A stretch of 64,000 nt of DNA from Epiperipatus broadwayi (GCA_028023455.1 JAQFVV010000018.1:10248771-10312770); one strand, 5' to 3'. Counted from the stretch's first letter, positions 1-11,651 are shown. A program made the numbers and translations. The notes: generated by a model not told the origin, from the letters alone.

Positions 1-695
1 CAAACAATGTCCATAAGCTAAAATAATCTTAAATACGGCAGCTTAAAGTCCATATTTATTTTACAATTAATAAAAAATAATGTCAGATTTTTTCTTATCA
101 GAAAGGGACTAACAATTCACACTTCCTTTCTTGCATGTAGTTACAAAAAAAAATAGAGTTAAGAAAAGATGGTAATGTTCTTATTTGATCTCGTGATGTG
201 GATATCGAATCAAAGCAGCACATTTCACACTTGATCATATATATAATATAAAATACAGCAGACAAAAAAAAAATTCCTAAACTAAAGCATATTAATTTTA
301 CAATTAATAAAAAAAATAATAAATCTTTTGGTAAGAAAAAAAATCCGATTTATTATTATTTATTAATTGTAAAATTAATATTCTTTAGTTTAGGTAATTT
401 TTCTTTCAGCTAATGTTAGTATTTCTTGTTCACATGATCAAGTGTGAATTCTGCTGTTTTGATCTGATATCCACATCATAAGATCAAATGTGAACACTGC
501 TATTTTTTTCTAATCTCCATTTTTTTTCTTAACCACATGTGAGAAAGGAAGCAAGCAACATTAGTCCCTTTCTGGTAAGAAAAAATCTGATTTATTATTT
601 TTTATTAATTGTAAAATTAATATGATTTACTTTAGGCAATTTCTCTTTCAGCTGCTATATTTTAGATTATTTTAACTTATACACATTGCTTGTTT
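1..695. repeat. Foldback (long inverted) repeat, family 'FB1'
   Basis: Two arms of about 325 and 349 bases face each other around a short loop near 326-346. For example, the arm sequence at 276-325 (CCTAAACTAAAGCAT followed by an ATTAATTTTACAATTAAT block) returns as its reverse complement at 347-394. The outermost bases CAAACAATGTCCATAAGC at position 1 return near 675-695. The arms differ by point changes and small gaps, so this is an old palindrome. The left end lies at or beyond the window edge. It contains no coding sequence. It is probably a foldback MITE; an inverted pair of a dispersed repeat is the alternative. Confidence 0.7.
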
Positions 696-1440
696 GAGCT
701 TACATAATTTCTCTTTTGGCATTTGATTTTACATTTATTCAACATGTGATTACTACCACATATTAATTGTAATAAAATGCATTAGGATTTATTGTTTTTC
801 CCCATTAATTATAATATTAGATTATTTTATGCAATTTTTTTTAAACTTTTGCATATTTCTTGTTTGAGCTTATGCAATTTTATTTTCTCATCTCCATATT
901 TTTCTTCATAACTACATATGAAAAATGAAGCACACAACAATACTTACTTTGACAAAAAAAAAAATCCAATTTATTATTTTTTATTAATTGTAAAATTAAT
1001 ATGCTTTAGTTTAGTCAATTTTTATTTTGGCTGCCATATTTTAGATTATTTTAGCTTACACACATTGCTTGTTTGAGTTTACACAAGTTCTCTTTTGGCA
1101 TTTGTTTTTATGTTTACTCAACATGTTGTTATAACAAAATGTATTAGGATTTATTGTTTTTCCCATTAATTATAATATTAGACTATTTTAGCTTATGCAC
1201 ATTTTATGGACAATCTTTTGTTTGGTCATGTGATTTTTTTTTTTTTGTTGGATTAGTTTGAGCTTATGCAATTTTATTTTTTCATTATTATCTTTTAGTC
1301 ACATGATTTGATTGAATATAGTCATGTTGCAATTTTATTTTAGCTTAGTTTGAGTTTATGCAATTTTATTTTTTATCTTTTAATTTTTACCTTTTAGTCA
1401 CTTAATTTCATCGAACATAGTTGGACAAAATTTGCACATT
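514..1440. repeat. Diverged tandem repeat, unit about 377 bp
   Basis: The right arm of the preceding palindrome starts a head-to-tail series. The segment from TCTCCAT at 514 recurs at 891 with the same order of landmarks: AAGGAAGCAAGCAACA-type sequence, a TTTATTATTTTTTATTAATT block, a TTTAGATTATTTTA block, then TTGCTTGTTTGAG. A shorter partial unit (AGTTTGAGCTTATGCAATTT) recurs near 1258 and 1334. Copies are only moderately similar, so the array is old. No coding potential was seen. Confidence 0.6.
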
Positions 1441-2180
1441 TATTTTTTAAGTATTGATGTAAATTGCGATTTTGTAACAAATGATCAAAGTAATTGGAAC
1501 ACTACCTATTGCCCCAAGGTACAGTTGTTTGACTTTATTTGTCAGCAATGGATTTGGGCTCCCATTAAAAATCATTATGGCGGAGAGCATGTATGAAATG
1601 AGAACCAATACATCTAAACAAGCATTTCAAAATAATCATTTGTGCTAATGTTCTAAACAAAACTCAATTATAATATATACTATCTTCACTATTGGCACAA
1701 TATTTTATTTTGCATAGAAAGGTATCGAACATATTTTTTACTTTTTTTTTTTTACAATTCCATAAATACATTAGCTTGAAGGGTTAGAAATTTTGGTGCT
1801 TTAATATACAAATACTAGACTAAAAGTGCTCCATTCTCCATATAGTTGTTTCATAGTCCATTGTATGAATATATATCATTTAGGGAAGTGAAGTTCATAA
1901 CTATGATACATATATTATTTTCAGATAAGATCATTATTTTCTGTGATGCTTGTGAAAAAAGTAACTTAGTGAAATCTTTATTATTAAATTTCATTTATTA
2001 AACATGAATAAATAATTATAAAGTCTGGAAAAGTTTTAATTTATATAAACCATAGAATCAAATAATAGTTTGAGAAATATGAGAGTAACATGTTATACAT
2101 AATTCTTGATTTAATTAAGTAAAAGATATGTATCCCCCAATGGACATAATTTGATAGATACTCATAATATTCATTTAGAG
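1441..2180. other. A+T-rich stretch without recognised feature
   Basis: No credible coding frame, RNA gene or repeat structure was recognised here; only short homopolymer and AT runs. Confidence 0.5.
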
Positions 2181-2466
2181 TAATGTTTTTCAATCTCAGT
2201 TTTTTGGATGGACATAGATCTGCAAAGAAATTTGAATTTAATTTTTATAGCTTTAGATCATTAAATTATATAGTATGTTTCTTTCTTTCCTAATTATATA
2301 TATTTAATTTAAAATGCATGGCATATTTATAAAACATTAATAAATATTTTAATACACATTTTGCTGATAAAATTCAAATTGTTTATATGTTTTTATATAT
2401 TGACTTAAGCTGCAAAAAAATTGTCTGACTTCAAGGTCTACAATTAAAAATAATTGAGAAACATTG
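2181..2466. mobile_element. hAT-like MITE (non-autonomous DNA transposon)
   Basis: The left end TAATGTTTTTCAA and the reverse complement of the right end CAATGTTTCTCAA agree at 11 of 13 positions. They match the CAxTGxTTCTCAA style of terminal inverted repeat typical of hAT elements. The eight bases outside the ends (ATTTAGAG on the left, CTTTAAAC on the right) agree at 5 of 8, in keeping with a decayed 8-bp target duplication. The element is 286 bp and carries no transposase. Family assignment rests on the terminal motif only. Confidence 0.5.
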
Positions 2467-3169
2467 CTTTAAACATTGTTCAAATGTTATAAAGTTCTAT
2501 CCTAATAGGCACTTTTTGATGGAAATAATAGGGCTACAATATAATAATAAAGTATTGTGATGTCCCTGTTATGTTTCTGTTATTTTATATAATCTTTTAT
2601 GTATAAAACACGAATGACATTTTTTCATGTCGTCAAATATTGTGATAAAGAAAGTAATATGTAAATTTTAAAAAAAAAGAAGTAATTTTCTTTTTAATTA
2701 ATACATGCTTTCTATCTCGTTTTCCTTTGATTTTAAAACAACCGCTGACACAATCATGCAATATATATTTTTTCCTGTCATGTTTAAATTAAATTTACTT
2801 TTCACAAAAAAAAAAGAAGAAGTAAATTCACAAGGGGAGTGATAGACTAGCAACATGTCAGTAAAAAGTAATGTTTTCTTCTCTAATATTCAAAACCAAT
2901 CAATAACAAGTTTTCAAAATAATTGTAAAAACAGTAGATTATTGAAAAATAAAAAGATGAGAAATAATAACAGTTATCCATCCTCATAAAAAATATTGGG
3001 TGAATAATCTTTTTCTTTTTTTTCATGTTGTAATAGTCCCTCACCCCTGCAGTTCTAAAATATAGTGAAAAGAAATGGTCCCCATATAAATGATCATTAA
3101 AGTAAATAAACTATAGGTTAAGCAGACATAGATGCATGCCAGGCTTCGAAATGATTTGAAATCATTAAA
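2467..3169. other. A+T-rich stretch without recognised feature
   Basis: Nothing beyond poly-A/poly-T runs was recognised. Short open frames here have no family resemblance. Confidence 0.5.
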
Positions 3170-3290
3170 ATATTTCACATGTGTGTGTGATCATGTGTAT
3201 CAGTTATTTGCTATAGAAATCCTAAGTTCAAATCCCTCTACTTACTATAATAAACACACATTCAGTACATTGAATGAATAGGTTAATGAA
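3170..3290 (+). repeat. Partial copy of repeat family A (tRNA-like end)
   Basis: GTGATCATGTGTATCAGTTA at about 3188 followed by AAGTTCAAATCCCTCTACTT at about 3224 and CATTCAGTA matches the 3' part of the family-A copies at 44985-45365 and 45425-45870. Only the tRNA-like end remains. It directly abuts the left LTR of gypsy-A at 3301. Confidence 0.65.
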
Positions 3291-3300
3291 ATATTAGTAA

Positions 3301-3847
3301 TGTTTAAGTCTGGGCGTGTATTATATACAAGCGATTGTAAATAAAGTTTATTTTTTAACCACGTGAATACGTGCATACAGTATGTGAATACAATATACCT
3401 TATTATATGTCTAGAAAATCGAAATATACCAATCATACATTTAAATGTGTATTAAAAGTCAATTCATAAAAAAAAAAAAAACCTGCTAAGGATTATTTGT
3501 GTGTGTGTGTGTGTGTGTGGAAGCATAATAATTGCAAAAATGGTTTGCATACTAAAGAGCAGTGGATATACTGCCAAAGTTTAGGCATCTTTACTAATAA
3601 TATATAAATATAGATATAGCAGTTATATCAAAATTGGTATGCGAAGAACTGTTTTCATTTCCTGCGCAGCAATGGATTATAATTATCTATTGTGCATGTG
3701 TAAAAATTGATACATAAGTAGAAGTTTGTCTATAGAACTTAGAAATTTCATAGTTATTGACTGTTTATTCTTTTTCTATTTTATTATTTGACATTGTATA
3801 ATTTTTTTTTTGCTTTAACTTTTTCTTGAGTTCATTTAAAGTTATCA
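3301..3847 (+). repeat. 5' LTR of gypsy-A
   Basis: It aligns with 7847-8418 through shared blocks such as ATTGTAAATAAAGTTTA, TAGAAAATC, CCTGCTAAGGA, TAATAATTGCAAA, GCAGTTATATCA and CTTTAACTT. It starts TG and ends near TTATCA. A (GT)n run at about 3501-3519 has expanded in this copy; the 3' LTR has only TGGGTGGGTGTG at the same place. Confidence 0.75.
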
Positions 3848-4140
3848 AAGCTCTCCTGACTGGTATTGAGATGATAATATTCCCGGGACAGAGCATAATG
3901 ATGCAGTTGCCAATGGGGAAAAATTTCAGTAAAACATAGCAAAATACATTAAAATAAATCTTGATGGGATTGATAGAAGTCTACATGCAAATAGCTGATC
4001 TGGCAAATGAGAAAAATTATGTCACTAAGCAGTAACATTCATGAATTCAATATAGATAACACCACATCTTGGAAGAGATATATGGATATTAATATACATC
4101 CATAAATAAAATAGAAGATGAAAAAATAAAAGTATCTAAA

Positions 4141-4545
4141 GTGACAAATCAATTATGCAATCCAAGGACCCCCAAAAAGGTTACCTATCAGGAATTGAAG
4201 GAAAAAATAAACATTTATTTCACATCTACAATGACTAAATTAGTGGCATGTCTGAGATTGAGGAATATACCTCATGAAAAATATCAGGTATTATATGTAG
4301 CACTAAAGATATTAGCAGAGGATTGTGACTGTGTCCTAGAATTAAATTATATGTTAAATGGATTGATAGATGATCATTTTACAAAAACATTATTAAATGA
4401 AATGGACCTTAATTATGAATGCACAATAGAAAAATGTGGTACACAAAAAACCCTATTACATAACTCTTCAGAATTTCTACACTCTAAACAAATGTATAAA
4501 TACCCAATTGTAGTAAAGAAAATAGATACTGATAGACCAGAGTAA
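4141..4545 (+). pseudogene. Gag remnant of gypsy-A
   Basis: A 134-residue open stretch begins right after an in-frame stop, so its true start is unknown. It resembles the Gag of K02A2.6-type Ty3/gypsy elements: a PRTPKKVTYQELKEKI segment, a basic aromatic region (residues ~30-45), then YVALKILAEDCDC and LNGLIDDHF, which correspond to the conserved helix-rich core of that Gag group. It forms the structural particle protein in the family. A degraded CCHC zinc knuckle follows at about 4546-4680 in shifted frames (SKKCNIC and RHFS are still readable). It is a broken, non-functional copy. Confidence 0.6.
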
Positions 4546-5254
4546 AATGTTTCGACACATTACAGCTGTGGAGAAAATGGGCTATTTGAAGAAAAACTAC
4601 AGATTTAAAAGTAAAAAATGCAATATTTGTTAAACAATAAGACATTTTAGCATGGATCTGCTGCAATAAAGACAGGAATGTTAAAATAAAAATAACCGAC
4701 TGTATGTCTGGGAAAGGGAAATCAAGAAGTAAATATAGTATAAAAAATGACTACATTCTGGTGGTATAAATATATTCAAGCAGAAAATTACTATGAAAGT
4801 TGGCAGTGGAATTATCATATAAAGTTTATTACTCATGGAAACCGATGTTATCATTACAGATGTAAATGGAAATAAGACATAAATCTATAAAAAGGTGATT
4901 GTATCTGTGAAATTAAATTTTATGGTTAAATTTTTATCACTGTATATAGTCAATAAACATTTTAGCCCATTACTAGAGAGAAACTGTTTTCATCCTTAGG
5001 GAATCTATGCAAACCTTATCCGGAGAATACAATTGGAAGCAGTAGTTAGGAAGAAGTACTCTCAGATATTCATGTCATGACCAGCAGTGTTCTAACATGT
5101 GTAATCAATATAAAACTAATAAAGCACACTTTCACCCAATTTTATGCAAGCCATGTAAAGTTTCATTTACATTAAAGAAAAAGTGGTAAAGACTATCAAT
5201 GGGATGATTATAAAGGCATATTAATAGTGGTACAAGACTTGTGGCTATTTCAGA

Positions 5255-5840
5255 AATAGTTATTATGAAGCCAGACAGAAATCTTTACTTACACTAAATA
5301 AATTTATCAATAAAGGAGCCTACCCCATTTCTAGAATATATGAATTATTAGCACCATCCCAAAAAGCCTTGTTGTTTTTGCAAAAAAACACATTTGAAGT
5401 TTGCTTTCCACAAAATCTCTGCTACTGACAGAATTAAAAACTCTCACTATTCACTTGAAACTTTACAAAGTTACTGTTAATATTCTCCTAAACTGAAATG
5501 GATAATTTATTTCATGACATGGAAGGTATAATCCCATATTTAGATGACATATTGATTAATGCTGAATCTAAATGTGAAATGGCAATACATGTAAATAAAA
5601 TATGTTTCAAATTGGAGAAAATAAGAGTGAAGTTAAATATTGCTAAATGTATATAACTGATATCAATAATAATTTCTATGCCATGTAATTAATAAAAGTG
5701 GAAAATATTCCAATCTGGATAAAGTAAATGCAATAAAAATGTTGAGCAATCTAAGAATGTAAAAGATTTGCAAGCATTTTTAAGCCTACTTAATTTTTTT
5801 AGAGCTTTCTTAATATCCTACGCTAGCTCTGTCTATGCAT
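5255..5840 (+). pseudogene. Reverse transcriptase remnant of gypsy-A
   Basis: Read across frameshifts, this segment shows the ordered RT landmarks of Ty3/gypsy pol: AYPISRIYELLA (the DAYPLPRI-type motif), then MDNLFHDMEGIIPYLDDILI with the catalytic YLDD box at about 5543-5554, then LNIAKC, and finally KDLQAFLSLLNFFRAFLI, the conserved 'ELRSFLGLVNYY' region after RT. Several stops and frameshifts interrupt it. The protein then runs into the foreign insert that starts at about 5840. Confidence 0.7.
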
Positions 5841-5857
5841 AAATTTTGATGTTTTGT

Positions 5858-6735
5858 GTAATATGATGGTGCCATGACTTCTCTAAATGTTTTAAGTTTA
5901 TCTATGTTTTGCAGTGGTTTGCAGCCTCTATTTCCCCCACAGCTGCAATTTTAACATATTAGTTGAAAAAACTGACAATGTCCACATTATATGGACCTTT
6001 TTGCATGATTGACAATACCCTATTAACATGACAAAATGATTAGATAGGTGTCCTACAAGTAAATAAAAATGAGAATTTCTGATTGGCTGAATATTTTATA
6101 AAGCTCAGGGCTAAATAACTGAATACTGTGGCTTAGTAAAGAAAAATTGTAATTTCCACTAACTTGTTTGCAAATTAAAGGTTATGATGCAATATTTTTG
6201 TAAAAGACTTATTTTTAAATCAAAAATGACATCACTAATAGAAGATTGTTTTTGTAAACAATTTATTTTTAAAAAGACAATTTTTAAAATTTTTACTATG
6301 GCAACTGGAACCAGTTTCTACCAGGTAAAAATAAATTACTTTTGTAAAAACAGTAGGTAAAAATTTTTTTTTTAATTTTAACAATAAATAATTTATTAAC
6401 TTTTAGGATTTTTTCTTTTTTTTTGATGATAACTAACCCTAAATATATCCTTATTTTAATAATATAAAATACAAATATCTAAATTTCATTCTTCTAACTT
6501 TTTGAATATGTGAATTACATCCAATGATGATATGGTCATTGTTATAGATAAGAATTTCATTTAGTTTTTTTTCTTCTTTTTTTTAAAAAGTTCATATTTA
6601 AAATTGCAATCACTTGAAAGCTTACATTTTTTAATAAATTAAATTAAAATTATTAGTATATTGTAAATAGAAAAGGTTTATTTGTAAAAATAAAATGTTC
6701 AAATAATGAAGAATATTTAACATCATATTCACTAG
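5858..6735. mobile_element. Candidate MITE inserted in gypsy-A pol
   Basis: The pol reading is lost after the conserved region ending about 5840 and resumes at about 6785 with LLPLYKLLKK and WWKWSEEWD, the sequence that should follow almost directly. The intervening A+T-rich DNA has candidate terminal inverted repeats, GTGTAATATGATG at about 5858 and CATCATATTCAC near 6723-6735 (12 of 13 with one gap). No clear target duplication was seen. The insertion is well supported by the split protein; its identity as a MITE is inference. Confidence 0.4.
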
Positions 6736-6784
6736 GTCCTATCCAAAATAGACAGTGGAATTTTTAGCTAAAAGATTTAAAAAA

Positions 6785-7410
6785 CAGTCTCATGTATTAT
6801 TGCCTTTATATAAATTATTAAAAAAGTGATCATGGTGGAAATGGTCTGAAGAATGGGATGTAACCTTCCAGAAAGGTAATAACCTACTTACATAAAATCA
6901 TCTCCTTACATAAATTACAATGAATGTATTGTAATATGGAACAGCTCCATGATTTCCTACTATTGCTATGGAGGAGAATGTTCTATAGTTTATACTTCAA
7001 GAACATTGTCAACAGGTGAACAAAATTAGTCAATGGTACAAAGAAGTTTAAGCTACTTCACAATAAGAAAGTTCCATCATTTATAGATAGAATTTTCTAA
7101 TTTGTACTGATCATTATCCACTACTGAAAAATATTCAGCAGTGATAAAAAAAAAAAAAGCCAGAACATACACACCAACATATCTTACACTGGACGAATAT
7201 GCTAACGCATCTGATTATGAACTGTTATTTAAGTATGGAAAGCAGATTTTCCATGTGAATGATTTATCATATCTGACTGATGTTAAAGAGTGCCAACAAA
7301 AACTGACAGAGATCAATTATATTGATTCCATGAACTCTAAATTGATAAAAATTTCAATAGTAGCTAAATGGACAAGGAAAATCTCTGGACATGCAATGTT
7401 AATGGAGTGA
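6785..7410 (+). pseudogene. RNase H and connection region of gypsy-A pol
   Basis: After LLPLYKLLKK the frame decays, then CTDHYPLLKNIQQ at about 7102-7140 marks the RNase H motif TDHxPL. The open stretch from 7141 continues ARTYTPTYLTLDEYANASDY and HVNDLSYL, equivalent to the 'LxxYxYxIxYxxGxxNxxADxLSRL' end of RNase H. It then runs into the linker with SIVAKWTRK that precedes integrase in this group. The terminal acidic residue is kept, but upstream parts are frameshifted. Confidence 0.6.
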
Positions 7411-7599
7411 ATTATGCAAGATTGGATGGATAGATATCCCAATAGAATTGTAAAACCTGGAATGTGCAAGAGAGTTCATCAACTTGTAATGTTTGCAAAT
7501 TGATGACTAAGACTGTTCTCAATCACACAGAAAGCAAAAGCATATACTCACCTTACTTCATCAAAGTCATTGAAGAGTTGTTTGCATGAAAGCTTTGGC

Positions 7600-7830
7600 T
7601 AGGTTGTCTGTTTAATGGCCACATCTAAGCCAAGAAATTAAAAAAATGGTGAATAATCAAGATCAAACTATTGAACCAGTGGAAGATCATGTTGCTTAAG
7701 AGCACGCTGACAAAAAGAAAGGATTATAATTTCACAAGAAGATGAAGAAAAACTTTGATAGAAGAGCACACATAAGCAGACAACCTAATAAATTAAAAGA
7801 TTATATGTGTAAATAAAAGCATTATTTCTA
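7600..7830 (+). pseudogene. Integrase C-terminal remnant of gypsy-A
   Basis: PHLSQEIKKMVNNQ followed by EPVEDHVA and later MKKNFDRRAH is readable in one frame with two stops. It resembles the tail of gypsy integrases after the catalytic core. The zinc-binding HHCC part and the D,D,E core cannot be found between 7410 and 7600, so most of the integrase has been deleted. Confidence 0.4.
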
Positions 7831-7846
7831 GAATAGGGGAGAGAGG

Positions 7847-8418
7847 TGAACTGCCAGTGCATGTATTGAATATATAGAAATGTAAATAAAGTTTAATATT
7901 TAATCATTTAAGTATATGTGCAAACAGTATATGAATAAATTATCTACTTATTTTTATATTACACTAGAAAATCTACAAAGATCAAGCATATATTTAAATG
8001 TATATTAAACTAAGTTATGCAAATGATAAATAATTATTCAAAAATGAATGCATATAAAAAAATCCTGCTAAGGACTATTTGGGTGGGTGTGAAAGTGTAA
8101 TAATTGCAAATAAAGTTCTCATACCAAAGAGGAGTGAATAGTCTGAATATTATTGATACGATAATTGCCAATGTTTAGAAACTTCACTAATAACATATAT
8201 AAATATCGCAGTTATATCAGAATTGGTGCATAAAGAACTGTCTTCATTTTAGATGCAATACAATAGATTACAATTTGCTGCTGTGCATGTATAGAAATTG
8301 GCACATGCAAGATAGAAGCTTATCTATAGACTTTAGAAATTATTTACATTTTATTCTTTTTTTATTTTATCTGACACTTTTTTGTTACTTTAACTTAGCT
8401 CGATTTTATTTAGTTACC
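7847..8418 (+). repeat. 3' LTR of gypsy-A
   Basis: Aligned copy of 3301-3847, beginning TGAACTGCCAGTGCATGTATT directly after the polypurine tract. It differs from the 5' copy at many sites, including indels, so the insertion is old. The end is uncertain by about ten bases. Confidence 0.7.
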
Positions 8419-9150
8419 TGTGCTATTTAAATAATGATAACCTTGAAACATAGCAAAATCTTTTTTTTACTCCCCACACTTAAACAAATAATTGGATAAC
8501 CTAAAACTAACATCACTTTTGAAGTAAAAATAATATCCATTTACAGATGTCTATTTAATGGATAAAAATATGGTTGAACAAGCACACAATCTAGTTGTAC
8601 ATTTGCTGTCACAAATTTAGTGACAGCACAACATCTTCATGACAATCAGGTTGCTATATTAATTCAAGTAATTGAAGACAATAAGTATATGATAACATAA
8701 AGATAAAGTGCAAAAATAAAATATTGTTTGGGTAGGGCATAGTATCTATATGAATCCTTATTCTTTATTTTCAATTAAACATCTAACATATTAAACCAAA
8801 TCATTTGAGTATTAGAACTTGAAACAAGAGCTAGACAATATAAAAGACATGAAGTTAATAAATAAAATCAATTTATTAACAAAAAATAAAATAAATAAAT
8901 AAAATAAATGAATACTACTCTACTATATACCATTTACTGATTTATCAGCAGCCTAAGTTCATCACCTAATAAATTCATGATCTAACATTATTATTCTATA
9001 CAGAGATTACAATGTCTGCTTAGTATAAACACATATGGTAAACGAATTCATAAAAAAGAGGCAAATTTCCAAAGGAATAATGTTTAAAAAGCTTTTATAT
9101 AAGAAAAATATATTTTTGAAAAATGCAAAATGGATATTACATTTTTCAAT
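8419..9150. other. A+T-rich spacer between the two gypsy elements
   Basis: No gene or structured repeat was recognised apart from short AAATAAATAAAATAAA runs near 8880. Confidence 0.5.
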
Positions 9151-10151
9151 ATATTGTAAGAATAGCTTACAACCTTGTCACATCATCTCAGATTAACCCA
9201 CATCACCAAATTGTGCCATGAAAAATATGTGCTTAACCCCTAGATTACTAAGCAATTTAGTATATATATATATTTAGATTCAACATATACACATTAAAAT
9301 TTGATTTATTAGTGATTAAAACACTTAATCCCACAACAACTTAATTTTCTTTATCACAATAAAAAAATTATAAAATTATAAGTACTCAAAATAAACACTC
9401 TAAAAAGTTCAGTCAAATATATATATATAGAGAGAGACTAACATAAAAAAAAAAAAATCAGTGTTGTATGTCACAAACTAAACCAGAACAATAATAAAGA
9501 CATTTGATGAGACTCATAAAATAATGACATAATCTCAAATCAGTCACTAGATGACCAACTGTAGAAACAAAATTAAAACTTCAATAAATATTTCTATAAA
9601 TAAAATCTACATAACAATAGGAAATCATATCAATGTATAAGGAAATACAAGATTCAATAAACCAACAGTCAGAAATGAATTAAACTCATTTTCAAACTGA
9701 ATATTGTATAAAAAAAAGTTTAAATCTTCATCCTTTCTCTTTCAAAATAATGTTTTTGCTAAATTAATGTCAACCTCATTATACTTAAACTTTGAATGCT
9801 ATAAAATGGACATATGTATTTGAAATGAAATAGATTTTGAATAGCACTGAAGTAATTAGAAACCAGCAATTAAATTCAAAATTAATAAGTAAATCCTTCA
9901 ATTTAAAGAAATATATTTTTTTAATTTTATTTTAAGAAACATTAACTCTATTCATGCATGAGGAGAAAGAAAGTAATAACTAAGGAAAAGAAGCAAAATA
10001 ATTCTCATACATATATCGCTATTAAATGCTAAACTGGAATTACATGAAATCTGTATATGATTTAGATTGCTGTACAATGTTTTCCAGCTAAGGAAATGAT
10101 GCCATAGGGGTGAATGTCATTGCTGGAGCCATGAAAGCACAGTGACTTCAC

Positions 10152-10367
10152 TTGTCTATTGACAAGAAACATCTACTGTCTTTGGAAAAATGTCTGTGTA
10201 TGAACCAAGAGAAATCAACTGGAGAAGAACACTGTCCTATTGTTCCAAGTATGATTATACCCCTTTCTGAAGGAATAGTGTGTTATCATTATCCAAGGAG
10301 ATCGGTCTTGGATCACACATTAAGTACATACACTAAATGCAGAATAGAATTTTTTGTTAGTTGTTAA
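10152..10367 (+). other. Small open frame inside the 5' LTR, partly matched in the 3' LTR
   Basis: A 71-codon frame in the LTR. Residues ~28-51 (CPIVPSMIIPLSEGIVCYHY, then PRRSVL) are matched by the frame at 18764-18946 in the other LTR (CPIIPRMIIPLPKEAVCYHY, then PRRSVL). Similarity stops after PRRSVL because the LTRs themselves diverge there. Because the two LTRs were identical at insertion, shared peptide sequence alone does not show selection. No family was recognised. It may be chance or a remnant of sequence captured by the LTR. Confidence 0.3.
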
Positions 10368-10390
10368 GATTTAATTAAGCATTTTTTTTT

Positions 10391-10798
10391 TTGGTTATTA
10401 AATAAAATTTAGGTTGCCCTCCCATCACCAAACTGACTCTGACATACTAATGGAGAATTAAAAGAGGTAAGATTTTGATAATATTTCACATTAAGTATGT
10501 ATACTAAATGCAGAACAGAATTTTTGTTAGTTGTTTATCATTAACTAATATTTTTTTATGTGTTTCTTCTCATTTTTTGGTATAATTGACTAATTTGGTT
10601 ATTAAATAAAATTTAGGTTGCCCTCCCATCACCAAACTGACTCTGACATACTAATGGAGAATTAAAAGAGGTAAGATTTTGATAATATTTCACATTAAGT
10701 ATGTATACTAAATGCAGAACAGAATTTTTGTTAGTTGTTTATCATTAACTAATATTTTTTTATGTGTTTCTTCTCATTTTTTGGTATAATTGACTAAC
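10391..10798. repeat. Exact 204-bp tandem duplication in the 5' LTR
   Basis: The unit from TTGGTTATTAAATAAAATTT to TATAATTGACTAA occurs at 10391-10594 and again at 10595-10798 with no difference that I could see. The equivalent region in the 3' LTR (about 19175-19385) is single. A third, partial relative of the CACATTAAGTA...AAATGCAGAA part lies just upstream at about 10314-10365. The lack of divergence shows the duplication is much younger than the element. Confidence 0.85.
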
Positions 10799-11606
10799 AT
10801 TCTATATGTATAATCTTTCCTATTAATATTAGAGGTATTCATCAATAAGGGTCCCCAAGAAAATTGATAACCATTAACATGAAGTGGGCAAGGACAATCA
10901 TTTAAATGCGACTGTAAATAGTATTGATTTAGCCATTCAGATTCGCAGTCTTGTAAAATTATTTTTTTTATATGTATGTATTTGTAAATAATTGGTAACA
11001 AGTACATAAATTTTTGTCATGGGTTAGGGATATGGATTTTCATTATTTTAAATAACTATGGTAGAAGCTGATCCTTGACATAGCTGTTTATATAACTCAC
11101 TATTGTTAAATTATTTTGTGTTATTTTTGTTGTTGTTGTCATTCAATAAATGTTACAGAATATTTTAATTTGGTTTGTAGCTGATCATTATTACATAGCT
11201 AATCATCATTACTATTATTAGTATTATCACAAATATGCATCCATGCCAATTAATATAATAACCTTAAATATGTATACTTATCCATACACACCTTATTCTA
11301 TATGCAGTGATACTAGAGAATTAAAGAGTTTGGATAATCAATCATCATCTATATAGAGATGCAATAGTTGCTGACCAGAGCAATTTCATTCTTGGTTAAA
11401 AGAGTCTAAAGCAATTATTCCCTGAGTTTGAATCCTGTGGTATAACATAGCCAAGAATGGATGGGAACTGGATGAAATAACCCAAATTGTATCCAAGTTA
11501 ATAAAAATACACACAGCTAGTCTATTGGATACAGACACAATCATAGGTTATATATTTCATCATGCAATAATTTGCATTCTATCCTGAAGACCCAAAGTCT
11601 GACTGT

Positions 11607-11651
11607 AGTATGATGTGCTCCCCCTCTCTCTTGGTGCTCCCCCTCTCTCTT
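11607..11651. repeat. Short tandem duplication near the 5' LTR end
   Basis: GTGCTCCCCCTCTCTCTTG is present twice in direct succession; the 3' LTR has a single related copy. It looks like a replication-slippage product. Confidence 0.7.

Larger units (their letters stand above)
3301..8418 (+). mobile_element. Decayed Ty3/gypsy LTR retrotransposon 'gypsy-A'
   Basis: Two diverged direct repeats (3301-3847 and 7847-8418) flank an internal region with a gag-like frame, a degraded zinc knuckle, RT with a YLDD box, an RNase H remnant and the C-terminal tail of integrase, in that order on the plus strand. A purine-rich tract (AATAGGGGAGAGAGG, ending at 7846) sits immediately before the 3' LTR, as a polypurine tract should. 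The primer-binding region after the 5' LTR holds CTGGTATTGAGATGAT. All frames are broken, most of the integrase core is missing, and the RT/RNase H junction is interrupted by about 0.9 kb of foreign A+T-rich DNA. No clear target duplication was found, so end coordinates could be off by a few bases. The element is not functional. Confidence 0.8.

Noticed and set aside
3501-3520. (GT)n microsatellite as an independent feature
   Set aside because: It is an expansion within the 5' LTR of gypsy-A; described there.
11340-11450. Box-B-like GAGTTTGAATCC inside the gypsy-B LTR as a tRNA gene
   Set aside because: No A-box at proper spacing and no foldable cloverleaf; present in both LTRs as part of the LTR itself.
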